64,000 nucleotides of DNA from Sparassis latifolia (GCA_018466975.1 CM031559.1:62001-126000); one strand, 5' to 3'. Counted from the first letter of the stretch, positions 11,272-24,239 are shown. Numbers and translations: made by a program. The notes: a model not told the origin generated them from the letters alone.

Positions 11272-14200
11272 ATGGCTGGCGGATATCAGCTCCTGAAGGG
11301 CGAGTCTGACGAGACGGTGCCGCGCAGGGTGTTTACTGGGCGCCGGATCCTCATCGCCGTCGGGTTTGTTGTCGGCACCGCTGCGCTCTCTCTTTTCTAC
11401 ACATTTCCTTTCCGCCAGGCGCATGATACGGCAGAATACTCTACGTGGATGCTGGGCGAAGAGTCTCTGAAGCAATGCGTATCCGGCCTGCCACCACTCG
11501 CTACCGCGCCAGCACCGACCAATCCTTGGGCGTCACTCACCGTGGACGAGACGGTCGCCATCTATAACTGGCTCTTCGAGCCCACGCGCGGCCTGAATCT
11601 CACCTCGGGCGACAAGGCAACCCTCGCTGACAATATGATCTATCATATTGGGGCCTATCGCCCTGCCAAGGAGGACGCTCTTGCCTATCTTGCTAACCCA
11701 GACTCGCGCGCTGCCCCAGATAGATACGCTAGAGTGACAATTCACCATAGCGCTACTACCGTGCCAGTGGTAAAGGACTGGTTGGTCGGTCCGCTACCTG
11801 TGGGCCCGAAGACGGCCATGCGGCAGCTGACTGAGATCTACCACCGCGATGAGATCCCACATAATGCGCGTGGGTTCACGAGACTCTGGGAGATGCAACC
11901 GTTGCTGGCGAAAATCATGCCACCCCTCGCGGAACTCACTCGGGTACTTCATTTGTTTCAAATCAGTGATACCTTACTGAGGCACGGAGTAGGAGCTGTT
12001 TGGTGGAGTTGCGCTTGGCCTTCCAAACGATACTCTCGTGGCGGGTGCCATCGCCCCGCTCAGTATTGACGGCTCCTTCCGCCGCACTTGGGTTAACTGG
12101 AGACGGAACGTCGCTGGGCCGTACCTTCACCCCGTCGGGCTCTTCCATTACATCGACATAACTGGCACGGACCCAAGAAATTGGAAGCTCATTAAAGTCC
12201 GCCTAATTTTCGTCCATTCTTATCTTTCGTCCTTCACTCATAACAACATATTCATAGATAGTATATAATCATCAGGTTTTCTCCAGCACCGACGAATTCT
12301 TGGAAGCGTTCCATGACGGTACTCTCAAGCGCCTTCCTGCGCGACCTGACCAGCGTACCGACGTTGCGTGGAGCAGACGGGAGCGCCCCGACATCCCTCC
12401 GCGCGACTTGGACGACCTGCCTGGTCCGCGTTCCGTTTCCTTCGGAGGCCTGCGCTTCCGTGTTGATCCCGCCTTGCAGTTCATCAGCTGGATGTGGTGG
12501 GAGATGTACTTGGGCTTCGATAGAGACATGGGCTTAAGTCTCTGGGATATACATTTCCGAGATGAACGAATTATATATGAGGTGCGTGCGGCGCGCGCAC
12601 GCCCGTATGTTAGATAAGTCTTTGAGACCTGTGTCCGCGCCTAGCTTGCGCCGCAAGAGGCGATTGCGCATTATGGTGAGCGCAGATGATCAGCGAGTTT
12701 AGAAAATTTGCTGAACTGTAAGTAGCTGGTAACGACCCCATGCAATCTTCGACAGCCTGGCTCGACCGATTCTTCGGCATGGTGCGCTCTCATCAATCGT
12801 CTACTTGTGTTCTTGTACTCAGATGCTTATTAGGGCTCGTCCGTGCGCGATATGATTCCTGGCTACGACTGCCCACACGAAGCGGTGTTCCTTCCCGCCA
12901 CGACGCACTCGTTCGATGGAAGCATCACGCGCGAGCGTGCGATCTGTGTGTTCGAGCACGATACTGGCCGCCCGCTGACGCGGCACTTCGGATACGCAGA
13001 GGGAGAGTTCGGCGCCGTGAAGGGTTACGAGCTCGTTGTCAGGACTATCTCGACTGTCGGAAAGTGAGTTCTGGTCTTGAATTTCATTCTGTATTCTCTC
13101 AGCTATCTCTTCTTTTTGATCGCTGCATGATTTGATGCTGCCTCTCTTGGTTCCATAGCTATGATTATTGTAAGTTAATCCGTGTATCATCTCCGCCGAC
13201 GTGCGCTGATAGCTGGTCGCTACATCAAAATAATTGTCAGTGGTAAGTGGTTCCCGGAAATCGTTCATGTAATGACGCCTGATTCATCGCTGCTGCATAG
13301 TTCGACTACATATTCCAGCTGGACGGCACGATCGAAGTGCGACTATCTGCCTCTGGCTATCTCCAGGCGGGCTTCTGGGAACCCGCTCAGGAAGGGTACG
13401 GAACGGCTATCCGCGACACGACAAGTGCGTGGGTGAATGTACAGTCTTGATTCTCTGGTTGCTTATGGAACGCTTTTCAGTGGGTTCGCTGCATGATCAT
13501 GTTATCAACTACAAGGTACGTGGATCAGCCCTTTACACTTAACGAGCTGACAAATTACGTGCACAGGTTGACCTGGATGTCGCTGGCCTTGAGAATTCGC
13601 TGCTGTTCACGAGCACTGCGCAGGAGCAGGTCACACAGCCATGGTTTGAGGATGACTGGGGCAATACAGTTATTCAGCAGAAGATCACCCGCACGTACAT
13701 TGACAACGAGGACGATGCGCTGCTCAAGTTCCCTCCAAATTTCCAAGGTGGATACTCGCTGGTTAACACCGCGGCACACAACCGTTGGGGTATCCCTCGC
13801 GGGTACGCGATTCACCCCGGGTACTCACCGGTGCACAATGTGCGTACCCGACTTTCCGATTCTTCAGAAGGCTATGCTGAAGTATGATGGTGCTCAGACG
13901 GTTGTGGGCTCACCACGGCTACTGAACAATGCAAACTGGGCTTTGTACAACATCGCCGTCTCGTGCCGCAAGGAGACGGAGCCTTCGTCGAGCACCATGT
14001 GGAACTTGAATCTCCCCGGGAAGCCGATGGTAGACTTCCACCGGTTTTTCGACGGCGAGAACCTCACACAGGCGGACCTGGTAGCGTGGGTCAACATTGG
14101 AATGCACCATCTGGTGGGTTGCCGCAGCCCCGCTCTTCTGATAGGCCATGCATCTTACGCGTATGTTTAGCCACAAGCAGAGGACGCTCCCAATACGCGC

Positions 14201-14547
14201 ACAAATCTCGCCGCATCCAGGTACGAGCCATGTACTGACATAGCAAGGCACTATCTTATCAGTTCGCCCGCAGCTTCTTCCTCACACCGCTAAACTACTT
14301 CGATTCAGATATTTCGATGGAGTCCACGAACGCAATTGTGATAACTCCGCCAGTTACGCCTGATGGCAAGTGGACTCACGACGACTACGGTGTGGGCGCC
14401 GTGCACTGTGTTCCGCCCGCGGTGCCGCCATTCGAATATACAGGAGTAAAGGTCTTCGGGCTTGACGGGCGCCCTGCTCCCCCGGCCAGCGTAGAGGAAA
14501 TGCGGAGGGAAGCGGAGCAGTACCACCGCATCAAGCTGGAGCTGTGA
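11272..14547 (+). CDS. Copper amine oxidase (TPQ-type primary amine oxidase), membrane-anchored
   Basis: The enzyme oxidises primary amines to aldehydes, releasing ammonia and hydrogen peroxide. Proposed exons: 11272-11943, 11993-12196, 12276-12581, 12645-12675, 12726-12781, 12834-13063, 13159-13169, 13241-13242, 13301-13424, 13481-13515, 13567-13839, 13898-14113, 14171-14220 and 14274-14547. They give an intact 827-residue protein. A single membrane span at about residues 24-44 suggests a type II membrane protein. The TPQ cofactor site is STVGNYDYLFDY (first Tyr). The copper ligands are the HDH of SLHDHVINYK and the His of GMHHLPQAED. The Leu after NYDY is supplied by a proposed 2-nt exon. 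A truncated genomic copy lies at 56,831-58,083. Confidence 0.93.
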
Positions 14548-15384
14548 GCAGTAGTTTAGAGGGTGCTGTGACATGACGGAGACCACTGTACTAAAGTTGA
14601 GGGATGTGCTTTTTAGAACTCAAGAGGATAGACCAGATATGCTCTGCGTGACGTTCCTAACTCGGGACGCAGCGTAGAGGATTTAGTCAATAGAATTGCT
14701 CCTTTATGAGCAACTGTTGAACGTCGAAGTGCAGAGCGTGAGCCTGCTGGATAAAGCGCACCATGATGGCATTTGTCATCCGTGAATGGCTGCCTTGGGC
14801 AAGTACTGTAAACGCTCACTGCGACTCCAAAGTCACGTATACATGTTCTCCACCACCACGTCAATCTCTTTCTGTTTGTCTTGACTCTATGAATGTAGTT
14901 TGCTGTAGTTCCTGTCGATATGCTCTGTTGCACGCAGGAAGCGCGTGCTGAAGGAAGCCCGCAGACAGTTGACCCATCAGAGAAGCTCTCCAATGACCAC
15001 ATGCACTCGAGATAACGCGAACGGCTAGTAACGGTTTCAGATATATCTCGAGCAGGTCTGAGCTGATATTCGAAGGCAGGGCTCGGTGATTGGCGCAGTT
15101 GAGGTGCTATAGTTTGACTGAACGCCCTACAACCGAGGTTTCGATACGGGCATTCATACGAGGCCAATTTCAAGCAGCCGCTTGGGCCGATCTTAGCTTG
15201 AGCGCGCTCTTTCACGGGCGCGATGGCGATTCTCGGTTTTTCCGCACATTCTCCGTACCTTGCCGTCATCAGGCTAACTTTAGAGGTGGAGTTCTGCGTC
15301 TTCGTTATCGCGTGCTGCGCGTTAAAGGACTCGTATGGAGAGGGCAGGACAGTGCGCTCATATCTCGAGCGGACGTTCTCTCCT
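14548..15384. other. Intergenic region
   Basis: I see no supported exon between the amine oxidase stop codon and the transporter start. A frame in phase with the transporter runs upstream to 15223, but it reads as non-conserved sequence and is probably 5' leader. Confidence 0.45.
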
Positions 15385-17875
15385 ATGACTGTTCCTGAGC
15401 CGTTCCTGCGCGACGCGAACGTAGGATCGGCCGACCCCGCAATGATAGACCATCATGATCCAAACGACGCAGAAAAGATTCATGGTGGCTCAAAGTTGTC
15501 TACCAGCGAGAATGTGCAGGAGAAGAAGAAGGAGGACTTCCTCGATCAGATAGTCCCCGCTGTTGATTATGAGGACGAGGACGAGGGAGATCAGATTTTC
15601 GGGACAGACGATCCATTTCCCATGGATCCTAACGCACCTGAGGAGCAGCAGTTCACATTCCGAGCTGTATTTGTTGGCTGCATGCTTGGCGCCGTGATCT
15701 CGGCGAGCAAGTACGTTCTGATGTATCATTTTGTGCAGATTCCTGTTCTGAACATTTCTTAGCATATATCTAGGACTGAAGACAGGATGGACGTTTGGAG
15801 CCTCGCTTTTTGGCTCGATATTTGGCTTTGCCATCCTCAAGCCGTTGTCTAAAGCTCTTCCGGAGCGATTCGGTGGTGGGTACTTCGGTCCGAAGGAAAA
15901 TGTCTGCTGTCAGAGTGCTGCTACGGTAAGCTTGCTTGAGGTACTTGCAAGGGATTTCATTTGAAAAATCAAGCGTAGGCCGCTGGATCACTTGGACTCC
16001 TCTTTACTTCCGGATTCCCAGCCGCGTATCAACTAGGTTTGCTTGGTGCAAACCCTCAAGCGGATTTCGGGTGGGCGCTGTCCTTCCGAATTTTGTCCAT
16101 CAGTATCTGAGCTTCGTCTTCAGACGGATAATTACATTCACGCTGTGCTGTGCTTATGTCGGCATCTTCTTCACGATGCCTCTGCGGCGGTTGTATATTC
16201 TAAAGCTCAAGCTTACGTTCCCGGGCGCTGTAGCCGTTGCGTATACGATCCGCTCTCTTCACGTCGGCAGGAATGCGGCAGCCAACGCGCGGAAGAAGAC
16301 TTGGGGTCTTATCATTTCGTTATTAACCTCAATTTCATGGCGAGTCGCTAGTGAGTATGCGCCTGGAATCATGTGGGACTGGCATTGGGCGTACTGGCTT
16401 TATAAGGCGGGCTGGAAGTGGATTATCTGCGCGGAAAGCTGGGCGCGTTCCTTATATTGTGATTCGATGCCGTTCAACTCACATCTTGTCCAAGGGATGG
16501 ACCTTCGAACTGACTCCTGCTTTCATCGGTATCGGATTGTCAGTGCCCATGACTACATCTATGTCATTCTTTAGCGGCAGTTTGCTTGCATGGGCCATCA
16601 TTGGACCTGCGTTGATCGCGACGGGGAAAGCAGTCGGCGTTGCGGTATCGAAAGATTATCCCGATTACACCAATTATGCCAGCATGTTGCTGGATGATCC
16701 CGTCCATGCCCCGTCACCGAAGTATTGGATGATCTGGCCGGGGTGTTGGCTCCTACTTTGCGCGAGTATGGCAGAGATTGGCGCGAACTACATGCCAATT
16801 CTCTTGTCTATCTCCTTGTTGCTCCCTCCACTCATCGACCGTCTTCGCCTTGGAAAGTCTGTCCAACTCAACAAAGAGGATGGGCTGTATGATCCGACGC
16901 CGATCGAGGAGCAAACCCCATGGTGGCTGTGGCACGATCCTCACGATGCTTATCATGCGTTACCAATTCGGCCAGAACGCAGGAGTCACATTCCTCGTTG
17001 TTATCTTCTCGTTTATCTTCTCTCTCGTTGGTGCGGAGTGCACAGGGCGTTTTGCTATCACACCCGTGACTACCCTTGGAAACTTTGCCCAACTGGTGTG
17101 TATCTCCAGGTGCACGAGTGACGAGCGAACACACGCTGACAGCATGGATGTTATCAGGTCTTTGGTGGTATCTCAAAGGGTGCGGGTATGGCACCTGCTG
17201 TCAACCAGTTGAACAACGGTCTCACCGGGATGATCACCCTCGCCGCATCCGAGCAGTGCAGTGACATGCTTGGGGACTTGAAGACTACGCACCTTATCGG
17301 GGCGTCACCCAGAGTACAACTGTACACGCAATGCTTCGGCGCCCTTGTCTCGATCTTCCTCTCCGCCGGAATGTACCTCGTCTTCGTGAAGGCCTATCCC
17401 TGCATCAACGAGCTCACCGCAACGACGTGCTCCTTCCCGGCGCCCGATGTCGGTGCGTGGCGCGCTGTATCTGTAGCAGTCTCTTCGCCCAGCCTCCCTA
17501 TTCCTCTTTCATCCGGCGTTACTGCACTCTGCCTCGGTGGTCTCGCAATCGTGCAGACGATCGTCAAATACCGCTATTTCTCTCCGGATAAACACAAGTG
17601 GTTCCCAAACTGGAACGCGGTCGGCATTGCAATGATCCTCGGTCCGCTGTGCACATACCCTATGGCGATGGATGCTCTTTGGGAGTACGGTCGCGCTCGT
17701 CTGGAGACGGTACTGGCCTGCAGTGTTCGTGATGTATGGCTACTCCACCGCCGCCGGGATGATTGCGGGTGAGGGGCTGGGCGGTATCATCAATGCTGTG
17801 TTACAGATTGCGGGTGTGTCGGGTTCGGTGCATGGAACGAGTGTCGGGTGCCCAATGGGAGAGTACTGTGGATAA
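15385..17875 (+). CDS. OPT-family (YSL-like) transporter with two apparent frameshifts
   Basis: OPT carriers import oligopeptides or, in the YSL branch, metal chelates across the plasma membrane by proton coupling. Proposed exons: 15385-15710, 15763-15925, 15979-16070, 16124-16442, 16495-17095 and 17158-17875, about 740 residues. Recognisable blocks are NIYLGLKTGWTFGASLFGSI, YAPGIMWDWHWAYW, SMSFFSGSLLAWAIIGPALI, and the C-terminal GEGLGGI and GTSVGCPMGEYCG, the last two typical of YSL-like proteins. The fourth intron (16443-16494) only works as GC-AG. The frame slips by one base after about 16932 (WWLW) and again near 17670 (before FGSTVAL), while downstream sequence stays conserved. The slips are either real decay or sequence errors. 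The start is the first ATG that gives an acidic cytosolic tail. Confidence 0.82.
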
Positions 17876-18333
17876 CAATGACCTCACGTCTTTCCTTAAC
17901 AATCACGTAGAGTGCGATGCCTTCGGTATGATACACCTGGACCGGAATATACCATCAACACAACCACCAGTATATATACAGTAAAGTCGGAAGCATATTT
18001 ACGGTTCTACCTCCTCTCGATTCAAACGCCTTTCCGCCACGGATTCACCGGTGACACCGCTGTTGCCTACATAATGGAACACCAGAAAGATGAATTGCAT
18101 CGTGATGATGAATCGAGAGGGCAGATCATCGCATCTTAGGTACTGAAACAAAATCCTGTGCGGAAAAGGAGCTGAAGTAATTCATACATGCATCTGAGTC
18201 ACGCCGCCTCCGCCTATGTCAGACATAAGCTTGTTCCTGAAAGAGTTCTCCTCGCATACATTCGCCCGGAGTAGGGGGTCCGTACAAGGTGCGAATTCGC
18301 ATCAATGTTCAAGCTGAGGGTCGCAAACGAAGG
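17876..18333. other. Intergenic region between convergent genes
   Basis: This is the shared 3' flank of the transporter (plus strand) and the F-box gene (minus strand). No exon or repeat was seen. Confidence 0.5.
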
Positions 18334-19530
18334 TCAGCGCATTTTCACAATACAATAGGACCTTCTTACCAAAAGTCGATTCTGCGAGTAAATGAGATGT
18401 GCAGAGAGTTCTGCCATCATGCACATCATAGGCTCTGAAAACTCCTTGCAACGTGTCGACACGATGAAGATCTCAACAGCAGCGAAGACAGATTTCCTGA
18501 AAAGGGCACATAGAGGGGGATGAATATGCCGCTCCAAAATGTCTATTAATGTGATCTTGCGAAGGTGGGGCGAAACAAGTTGTGACAGCAAAGGAATAGG
18601 GGAAAAATGGGACGGACGGAGTGCAAAGGTGCGTAAAGATGTGCATGAAGAGAGGTTGATGTACTCCGTGAAACCTAAAGCAACATGAGCAGGGGAGCTT
18701 CTGAATATTCGGCACTTACTGTAGTCCTGCGTGTAGATGCCCAAGCCTAAGTTCTCTAGAGAAGGCCCGATAGCGTTGATTAGTCGCCCAACGTTCTGGA
18801 GATCTTGGTGCCTGTTGATGTCTAGGCTCAATGACCGCAACCCAGATGCATGGCCAAGCCAGCGGACAAAGTTGTTCGTGGGGCAAGCATGTGTTGAACT
18901 GCGACACAACGCAAATGAACGAAGCTGGGCCACACAAGAGCTGCTAGGTACCACCAGCCCCTCCCATGGATGCTCTTGGCTCGTGAAATCACGTCTCACG
19001 GTCACGGTATTGGGTAACCGAAACCCTTCAATCAGGAGACTGTCCAGATTTCCGAGCAAGGAGAGATAGTCGATGAATGCCGCGAGTGGGAGAGTACAGT
19101 CCATCACGTTCAGCGTTCTGATGGAAGGAAACGCAGGAGATAGGTTTGGGAAGAACTTTTCTTCGTCGTACGCCATGAGATCTGTCACATTGCTGAACGT
19201 GAGAGTATGCAAGGCTGTCAGACGAGTGGGTAGAAGAACGGGGATTGTGTATATCCAATCATTCTGCGGTCGCTCAAACAGGGTGCTGACGCATAGCTCA
19301 TGAATCCATACACCAGCTTCAGGATGGGCGTCCAAAAGCCACATAAGTTCATAGAACCTACGCTCCCCAGTCACCGAGATCCTGCGAAAGAGAAACCCCT
19401 GGCCAACTGCACGCCACGCACGACAAGTGAGCGCGAAAGCTCGGAGTGAGCGACGATCATCGATGAGGGATTCCGCTATGTGGGGATAAAGCTCAGGTGG
19501 GAGAAAATGAATGTTCTTGGTATGCGACAT
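18334..19530 (-). CDS. F-box / leucine-rich-repeat-like protein
   Basis: F-box proteins recruit substrates to SCF ubiquitin ligases. The start is the Met of MSHTKNIHFLPPELYPHI, because the same MSHTK start is kept in the paralogue near 39.2 kb; an in-frame Met exists upstream at 19587. The F-box covers about residues 9-50 (LPPELYPHIAESLIDDRRSL, then CRAWRAVGQGFLFRRI). Irregular leucine-rich repeats follow (LTALHTLTFSNV, LGNLDSLLIEGFRL, ASGLRSLSLDI). A 45-bp GT-AG segment after TQDY could be an intron; because it is in frame, both forms stay open. The target is unknown. Fragments of related genes lie at 22.0, 30.4 and 38-39 kb. Confidence 0.75.
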   Translation of the reverse strand: MSHTKNIHFLPPELYPHIAESLIDDRRSLRAFALTCRAWRAVGQGFLFRRISVTGERRFYELMWLLDAHPEAGVWIHELCVSTLFERPQNDWIYTIPVLLPTRLTALHTLTFSNVTDLMAYDEEKFFPNLSPAFPSIRTLNVMDCTLPLAAFIDYLSLLGNLDSLLIEGFRLPNTVTVRRDFTSQEHPWEGLVVPSSSCVAQLRSFALCRSSTHACPTNNFVRWLGHASGLRSLSLDINRHQDLQNVGRLINAIGPSLENLGLGIYTQDYSKCRIFRSSPAHVALGFTEYINLSSCTSLRTFALRPSHFSPIPLLSQLVSPHLRKITLIDILERHIHPPLCALFRKSVFAAVEIFIVSTRCKEFSEPMMCMMAELSAHLIYSQNRLLVRRSYCIVKMR

Positions 19531-19587
19531 GACCTGGCTGAGAAAACTGATCAGAACCAGCCAGTGAGTTTCATGACCCGAGAACAA

Positions 19588-21989
19588 AGAGGAGCCGTAC
19601 CGGCAGATTACACAGCGCTATCGTTCGTAGCACCAGACAAAGTTGTTCGACGTCAGCTGGGCAGACGGCTACTTTAGCAACCTGAGAGATTGGGCTAGAC
19701 GAAGGAGACGGAGCGAGAAGAGCTGTGCGATGCTTGATCCTGTATTCGTTTTCAAGTGAGTTGGATCCGCAGTCTGACGCAGATGTCCTGTCGGATATTC
19801 CTGGAAAGATCAGTGGTTTCGTGGTGAATATCGCAAATCGAAACCCGTGGGTACACAGGTAGGGGCGGTACACAATTAATTAATTAAATGCGCGCTTATC
19901 TGGATCTTCGAATCCTAAGTAGCAGGCGCTGGCAATATAATGCCACCAATCCGCGCAACTGATTGGTATATGGTTTGCATAGCGCATATCTCGGCAAGTC
20001 GTCACCTACCTGACCGAGACTCAAAAACGAAAAAATTGACAGGTTCCGATCGCCACAGTTGACCGAGGAGGTCAGTACATATACCGGGTGTTCGGTCACC
20101 GGAACTCAAGATAAAGAACCGAAGGAGACATACACTTGAATCTATTCGACAGTATTATAACCGTATAAACTGTACCTATACGATAAATCTGCGGGAGGTG
20201 GTGCATGACGATGACTGATGGTTGACATACGTGATAGCTTGACAAGAATGGCTATAGTCCGTGGTAGCTCTGAGCTGCAGAGCAAGGAAATCAAAGGGGA
20301 GAAAAGCCCAGATAGCAGGGAACAAAACTGACCGCGTGCTCTTCCGTAGCGCTGACGCGTAGCGCACCACGCTCGTTAATGTTATGTTCGACAAATATCT
20401 CCTTGATAAAATCGGCCTCAAGTTGCCTATCATACGGATCCTGACAACCGTAAATTGCTACTGATATCCTCGTGCGATAAACACAGGTGTCCGCAGAACT
20501 TCTGCCAGTTCTATCCACCCACGTTTCCATGGGTACCTTTGGTACTCTTCCAAAGTTAGTTCGCCAAGATGCGGCGCTGTGCCAGTCGGGATAGTAGAGC
20601 ACACTGGAGTTGGGCGTAGCAGCCGAGCGTGAGACTGCGGAGTGCGGTGCATGGTGCAAGGTCAATGAAATCCATACCGCCATTGTACTCCTTACACGCC
20701 CAACCCTGTTTGGGCTGATCAACCCACCTGGAGCGCCAGCACGATCTGGGCTGATGGAAAGCCTGGCCGGCGGCTTATCCCGCACCTGAGGATGGCCTGA
20801 TTGGCATTCAGCTTATGGGGACATCCTGTCGCCTCTTACGAAAAGCAGCGAGCGAGCCAGGTCTCCGTCACCTCTCGGAATCGGGAGGTGATCTATGGAT
20901 CATCGGGGTATGCTCCTCACTTTAGATAGAAAAATTATGTTGTGCACTTGTTTCAAATAAGTAGACATTGGCAGCTATGGTCTCAAAAAAGCTGAGCTGA
21001 TTTATTTGTGGGCCACCCAAGGAAGGTTTGACTTCAGGCTTCCTTTGACTGCGTCCACAGCCGACCATGCCGTGCTCGCCTGGAGCGAGAACCGAGCGGA
21101 GTTGGAAAGTCATAAATATATCTTCTCGAAGGCGCCAGCTCACGTTCTGACCACCTCTTCCTTTGAGCCCACAACCTCTCGAACTCAAGTGTGTCGACTT
21201 CTCACCCTAAGACAGTGGCGATGGAGTTAGTAAGTACATCATTCATTTGCTCGATGCTTTGATGAACACAAAGGTGGCAGTGGCGGAGGCGGTGGAGATC
21301 GTGCTGCTGGAGGTGATGTGGGAGTTTTCAGCTTTGGGGCCAGCACTGCGGTCCTCTTTCGGGTCACAGCGGCACCACACTGACTTGGCCTTCGACAAAC
21401 AGAAATTTTCAGCGCGCGGTTTGCACTCTGCACAAGGTTGTGAAAGGTATGCCCCGCCGTCACAGCCGGCATGAGTGGTTACTTACGCCCCATCGTCCTG
21501 GCAGGATTCTTGTTGACATTTGCACGACGGGCATGGTTGCCAGAGTATTTTATTGTTACATAGTTAGACATGTATTGTGTAGTCGAGGCAACAAATATAT
21601 TTTGGTGCAAATTATTTTCTGAAATCCCGTCGGGCTCAAGCCGGGCAAATTCGGCAAGCACAAAACCAGTCGACCGAACAGGCGGCCGCTTGGCGCCTAA
21701 CAGTTGTTCGGCTGCACGAAATTCAAGATCCGTAAGCTGGCTGGCGTGGCGCTGAACGGTCAGCTCAGCTAGACCCCTTCGATCATCTGCCCATCAGAGG
21801 TGGGTCTCGAGAGGGTCCCGGGATATGCGTATTCACTCTCTGGCTAAGGTCATCCGAACATTTCCGGAGCATCCTCCGGCACCACCCATCATCTTATCGG
21901 TTTTAGCTGATTACCAGCCCTCCAAGGGATGGCCGTGTAGGACCTGGGTCAAGAAGGATCTAGTCACGCTTGAGTAGTGCAGCAAATAC
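19588..21989. other. Stretch without a supported gene; possible coding remnant at 20,458-20,652 (-)
   Basis: Most of this stretch shows nothing. On the minus strand at 20,458-20,600 the reading LGELTLEEYQRYPWK and WIELAEVLRTPVFIARG has a natural protein composition. It is followed in another frame by DPYDRQLEADFIKEIFVEH. This may be an exon pair or a frameshifted remnant of a gene I do not recognise. An AATTAATTAATTAAA run sits at about 19,874. Confidence 0.3.
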
Positions 21990-22026
21990 AATTAATACTT
22001 ACGCAACGAGGAGCTGTGCCAGAATG

Positions 22027-22284
22027 TCAACCTAAATCTTCAAGCAACCGACCAACATCCTTCAGCAAATCAATGATCATAATGTCCAGAATGAGAGAAT
22101 GCGGCAATGCATGCAGGGACTGCGCGGGGCCCATCCAGCGGATAAACTGCGTCGTCGGACAGAACCAGTCTTGGGATGCACACAGATGAAAGGATACCAG
22201 GCGTTGCATGGGCGAACTGGAAGCTTGTATCACGAAGATTCTCCGATCGCGATTCTGACTTGCTAGGTCCTCATCCTCGGTCAC
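22027..22284 (-). pseudogene. F-box/LRR gene fragment
   Basis: The minus-strand reading SSSPMQRLVSFHLCASQDWF, then TQFIRWMGPAQSLHALPHSL and DVGRLLEDLG, aligns with the middle of the F-box protein at 18.3-19.5 kb (SSSCVAQLRSFALCRSSTHA, NNFVRWLGHASGLRSLSL, NVGRLINAIGPSLENLG). Neither an F-box nor a C-terminus is attached, so this is a relic of a duplicated family member. Confidence 0.6.
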
Positions 22285-22490
22285 CGAGCGAACGCGCGCC
22301 TCTCCAGGACGTCGTGGGTACGAGACTAAGAGATTCCGGTCCTGCGCGCGGCATTTCGTGTCAAGTACTCTCCGTCACGGTTCCCTCTTTGTTCTTGTGC
22401 TTGGAACATCCTCCCGATCGCACAAGTGTGAATTGAGCTTGCCGACGACGACAGCAGAAGACTTGCGCCACTGCAAACCTCAGAGGTCTA

Positions 22491-23230
22491 TGGACAAGAG
22501 AGACTACGTCGATGTTGATGCTGCCGTCCAAAGTTCAAATGCGCCCGCCGCGCTCCCTCGCTAGATTCTTCTGCCCCCTCCACCTCTTACACACAGTATA
22601 ATTGCAATGGATATGCAGCGACACACCCCTGTCCCACTCTCACAGTGTATCTCAGACGCGAAGCCTCTTGGCCAATTCGTCCGCTGGGTCATCCGTGTCG
22701 TGGTCAATTCCCGCACGGATAGGGCGGACACCGTCGAAGTTGAGGCAAAAGTCGATATGTTGACGGAAAAGGCGAGCAGACAACGTCTTCAGTTACGCGG
22801 TCACATTGGGATGAGTGAGTCGCTCCATTTCAGTTTCGAGTCGTGTTGTGGATGACCACCGCAGCTTGGTCAAGTTCTAGTACGAAACTTTGTTTCGAGT
22901 ACAATATATCTCCTGTAGGATTCTCTGCGTGATTTTTTTGTGCTATGTGGGAGTTCAATCACATTTCGCACCACAGATAAAGACTTCAACACCTTCACAA
23001 CGAAATGATGCTATCACTCAAATACATTCTCCCGCCGATGCCGGCCCCGCTCACTATCTCCGCCTCGACGGTTCGTTCTATCAGGTCGAGAATTACGGCC
23101 GCACGCACATGACGTTCGATGAGAAGACAGGCGAGGTACGTGCATGCGCGCGCCAAGTACGACAGGACGATCTTGACATTCTCCGTCCGAACGGACTCGT
23201 GGATTAACGTGAACGTCAAGATACCAAGTA
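22491..23230 (+). other. Possible unresolved multi-exon gene
   Basis: Several stretches look coding: MDKRDYVDVDAAVQSSNAPA at 22491, RADTVEVEAKVDMLTEKASR near 22725, and AHYLRLDGSFYQVENYGRTH near 23050. A further stretch in the next frame reads TILTFSVRTDSWINVNVKIP and ends at a GTAAGT donor at about 23228. I could not make the splice phases agree, so it is either a gene I have mis-spliced or a frameshifted relic. No family recognised. Confidence 0.3.
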
Positions 23231-23372
23231 AGTCTCGTTCGTTTTCGATACATTTGTCAGTTGTATTCCGAGGTCCCTCAAGATATTGATGCGATCGACG
23301 ATAGATACACGGCGGAAGGACCGCATGAGCTACACTCACGATGAGCGCAATACCGGCTTCACACAACTAATA

Positions 23373-24180
23373 TCATCCTGCGTTTGACGAACTCATTTGA
23401 GTGTTCGTCAACAATGCGAGGGTGTGTCCTGAGTGGTGGGACTGGGCGATGAGGCAATGTACATTGGAGATGGTCTTTGATGGTGGTAGGCAACAATCAA
23501 GAGTTTTGTATTTCTGCAATATCTCATGAATTTTCCTAGCTGAATACCTTATCAGTTGACCCAGAGTAACTTTCAATGGCTGCCTTCGCTCGGCATTCTC
23601 ACGGTCGTCTTCTGCATCTGAAGGAAACCATCTATCAGTAACTGATGCCACAGGGATCCCCTGGTATCGATTCAGCATGCGGAGGCCCTCCCCCATTAAG
23701 TCCAAGTTCTCTGGCCGGACCTTGAGCGCGCAACCTGCTGTAGAAACGAAACAGACGCGTTGGTGAGTCTGCATTACTGTCACGCACACGGAAGACGTGC
23801 TCAGGCGTAGGAAAAGAAACCCCCTGCTCGAATTGTATTGAATTACGTTGGGTGAGTAGTCACGTCACCTGCCACTCATCGCCATAAATATCGGTTGGAG
23901 GCCGAGAACCGACCCCAACTGCAATGCGTCGCTTTGGTGACTTCGTGACTGCCACGGTCTTACGTTTTTCTGGAGGAAATGGATCACGGTTACCCGATCG
24001 CTTTGTACGCCGGAGCTGCCCGGTTGAAGTGAGATTTTTTCGCAGGAATGAGATGAAACACAGGCTTTCAATATTCAATGGATGACTTTCCGTAACGTTT
24101 AGAACCAACTTTTCTAGATTTCGCGAGTTCCAACCGGAGCGTGAAAGCGTGACCCGCTCGTGACCAAGTGTGACAATCAA
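23373..24180 (-). pseudogene. Likely F-box/LRR-like gene remnant (minus strand)
   Basis: The reading NLEKLVLNVTESHPLNIESL near 24,090 is LRR-like and is mirrored on the plus strand near 24,420 by NLEKLYLNCVMESHPIARL. Further downstream on the minus strand, 23,373-23,789 is an open stretch with natural composition (VRPENLDLMGEGLRMLNRYQ, WFPSDAEDDRENAERR) that could be the C-terminus. No F-box is visible and the pieces do not join cleanly. The family assignment rests on the LRR-like phrase only. Confidence 0.35.
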
Positions 24181-24239
24181 CCGTTAGACCGGCCCAGAGT
24201 GGCGGGGCGGGCGCTAATTCCTCTGATGCGTCTGGAGAG

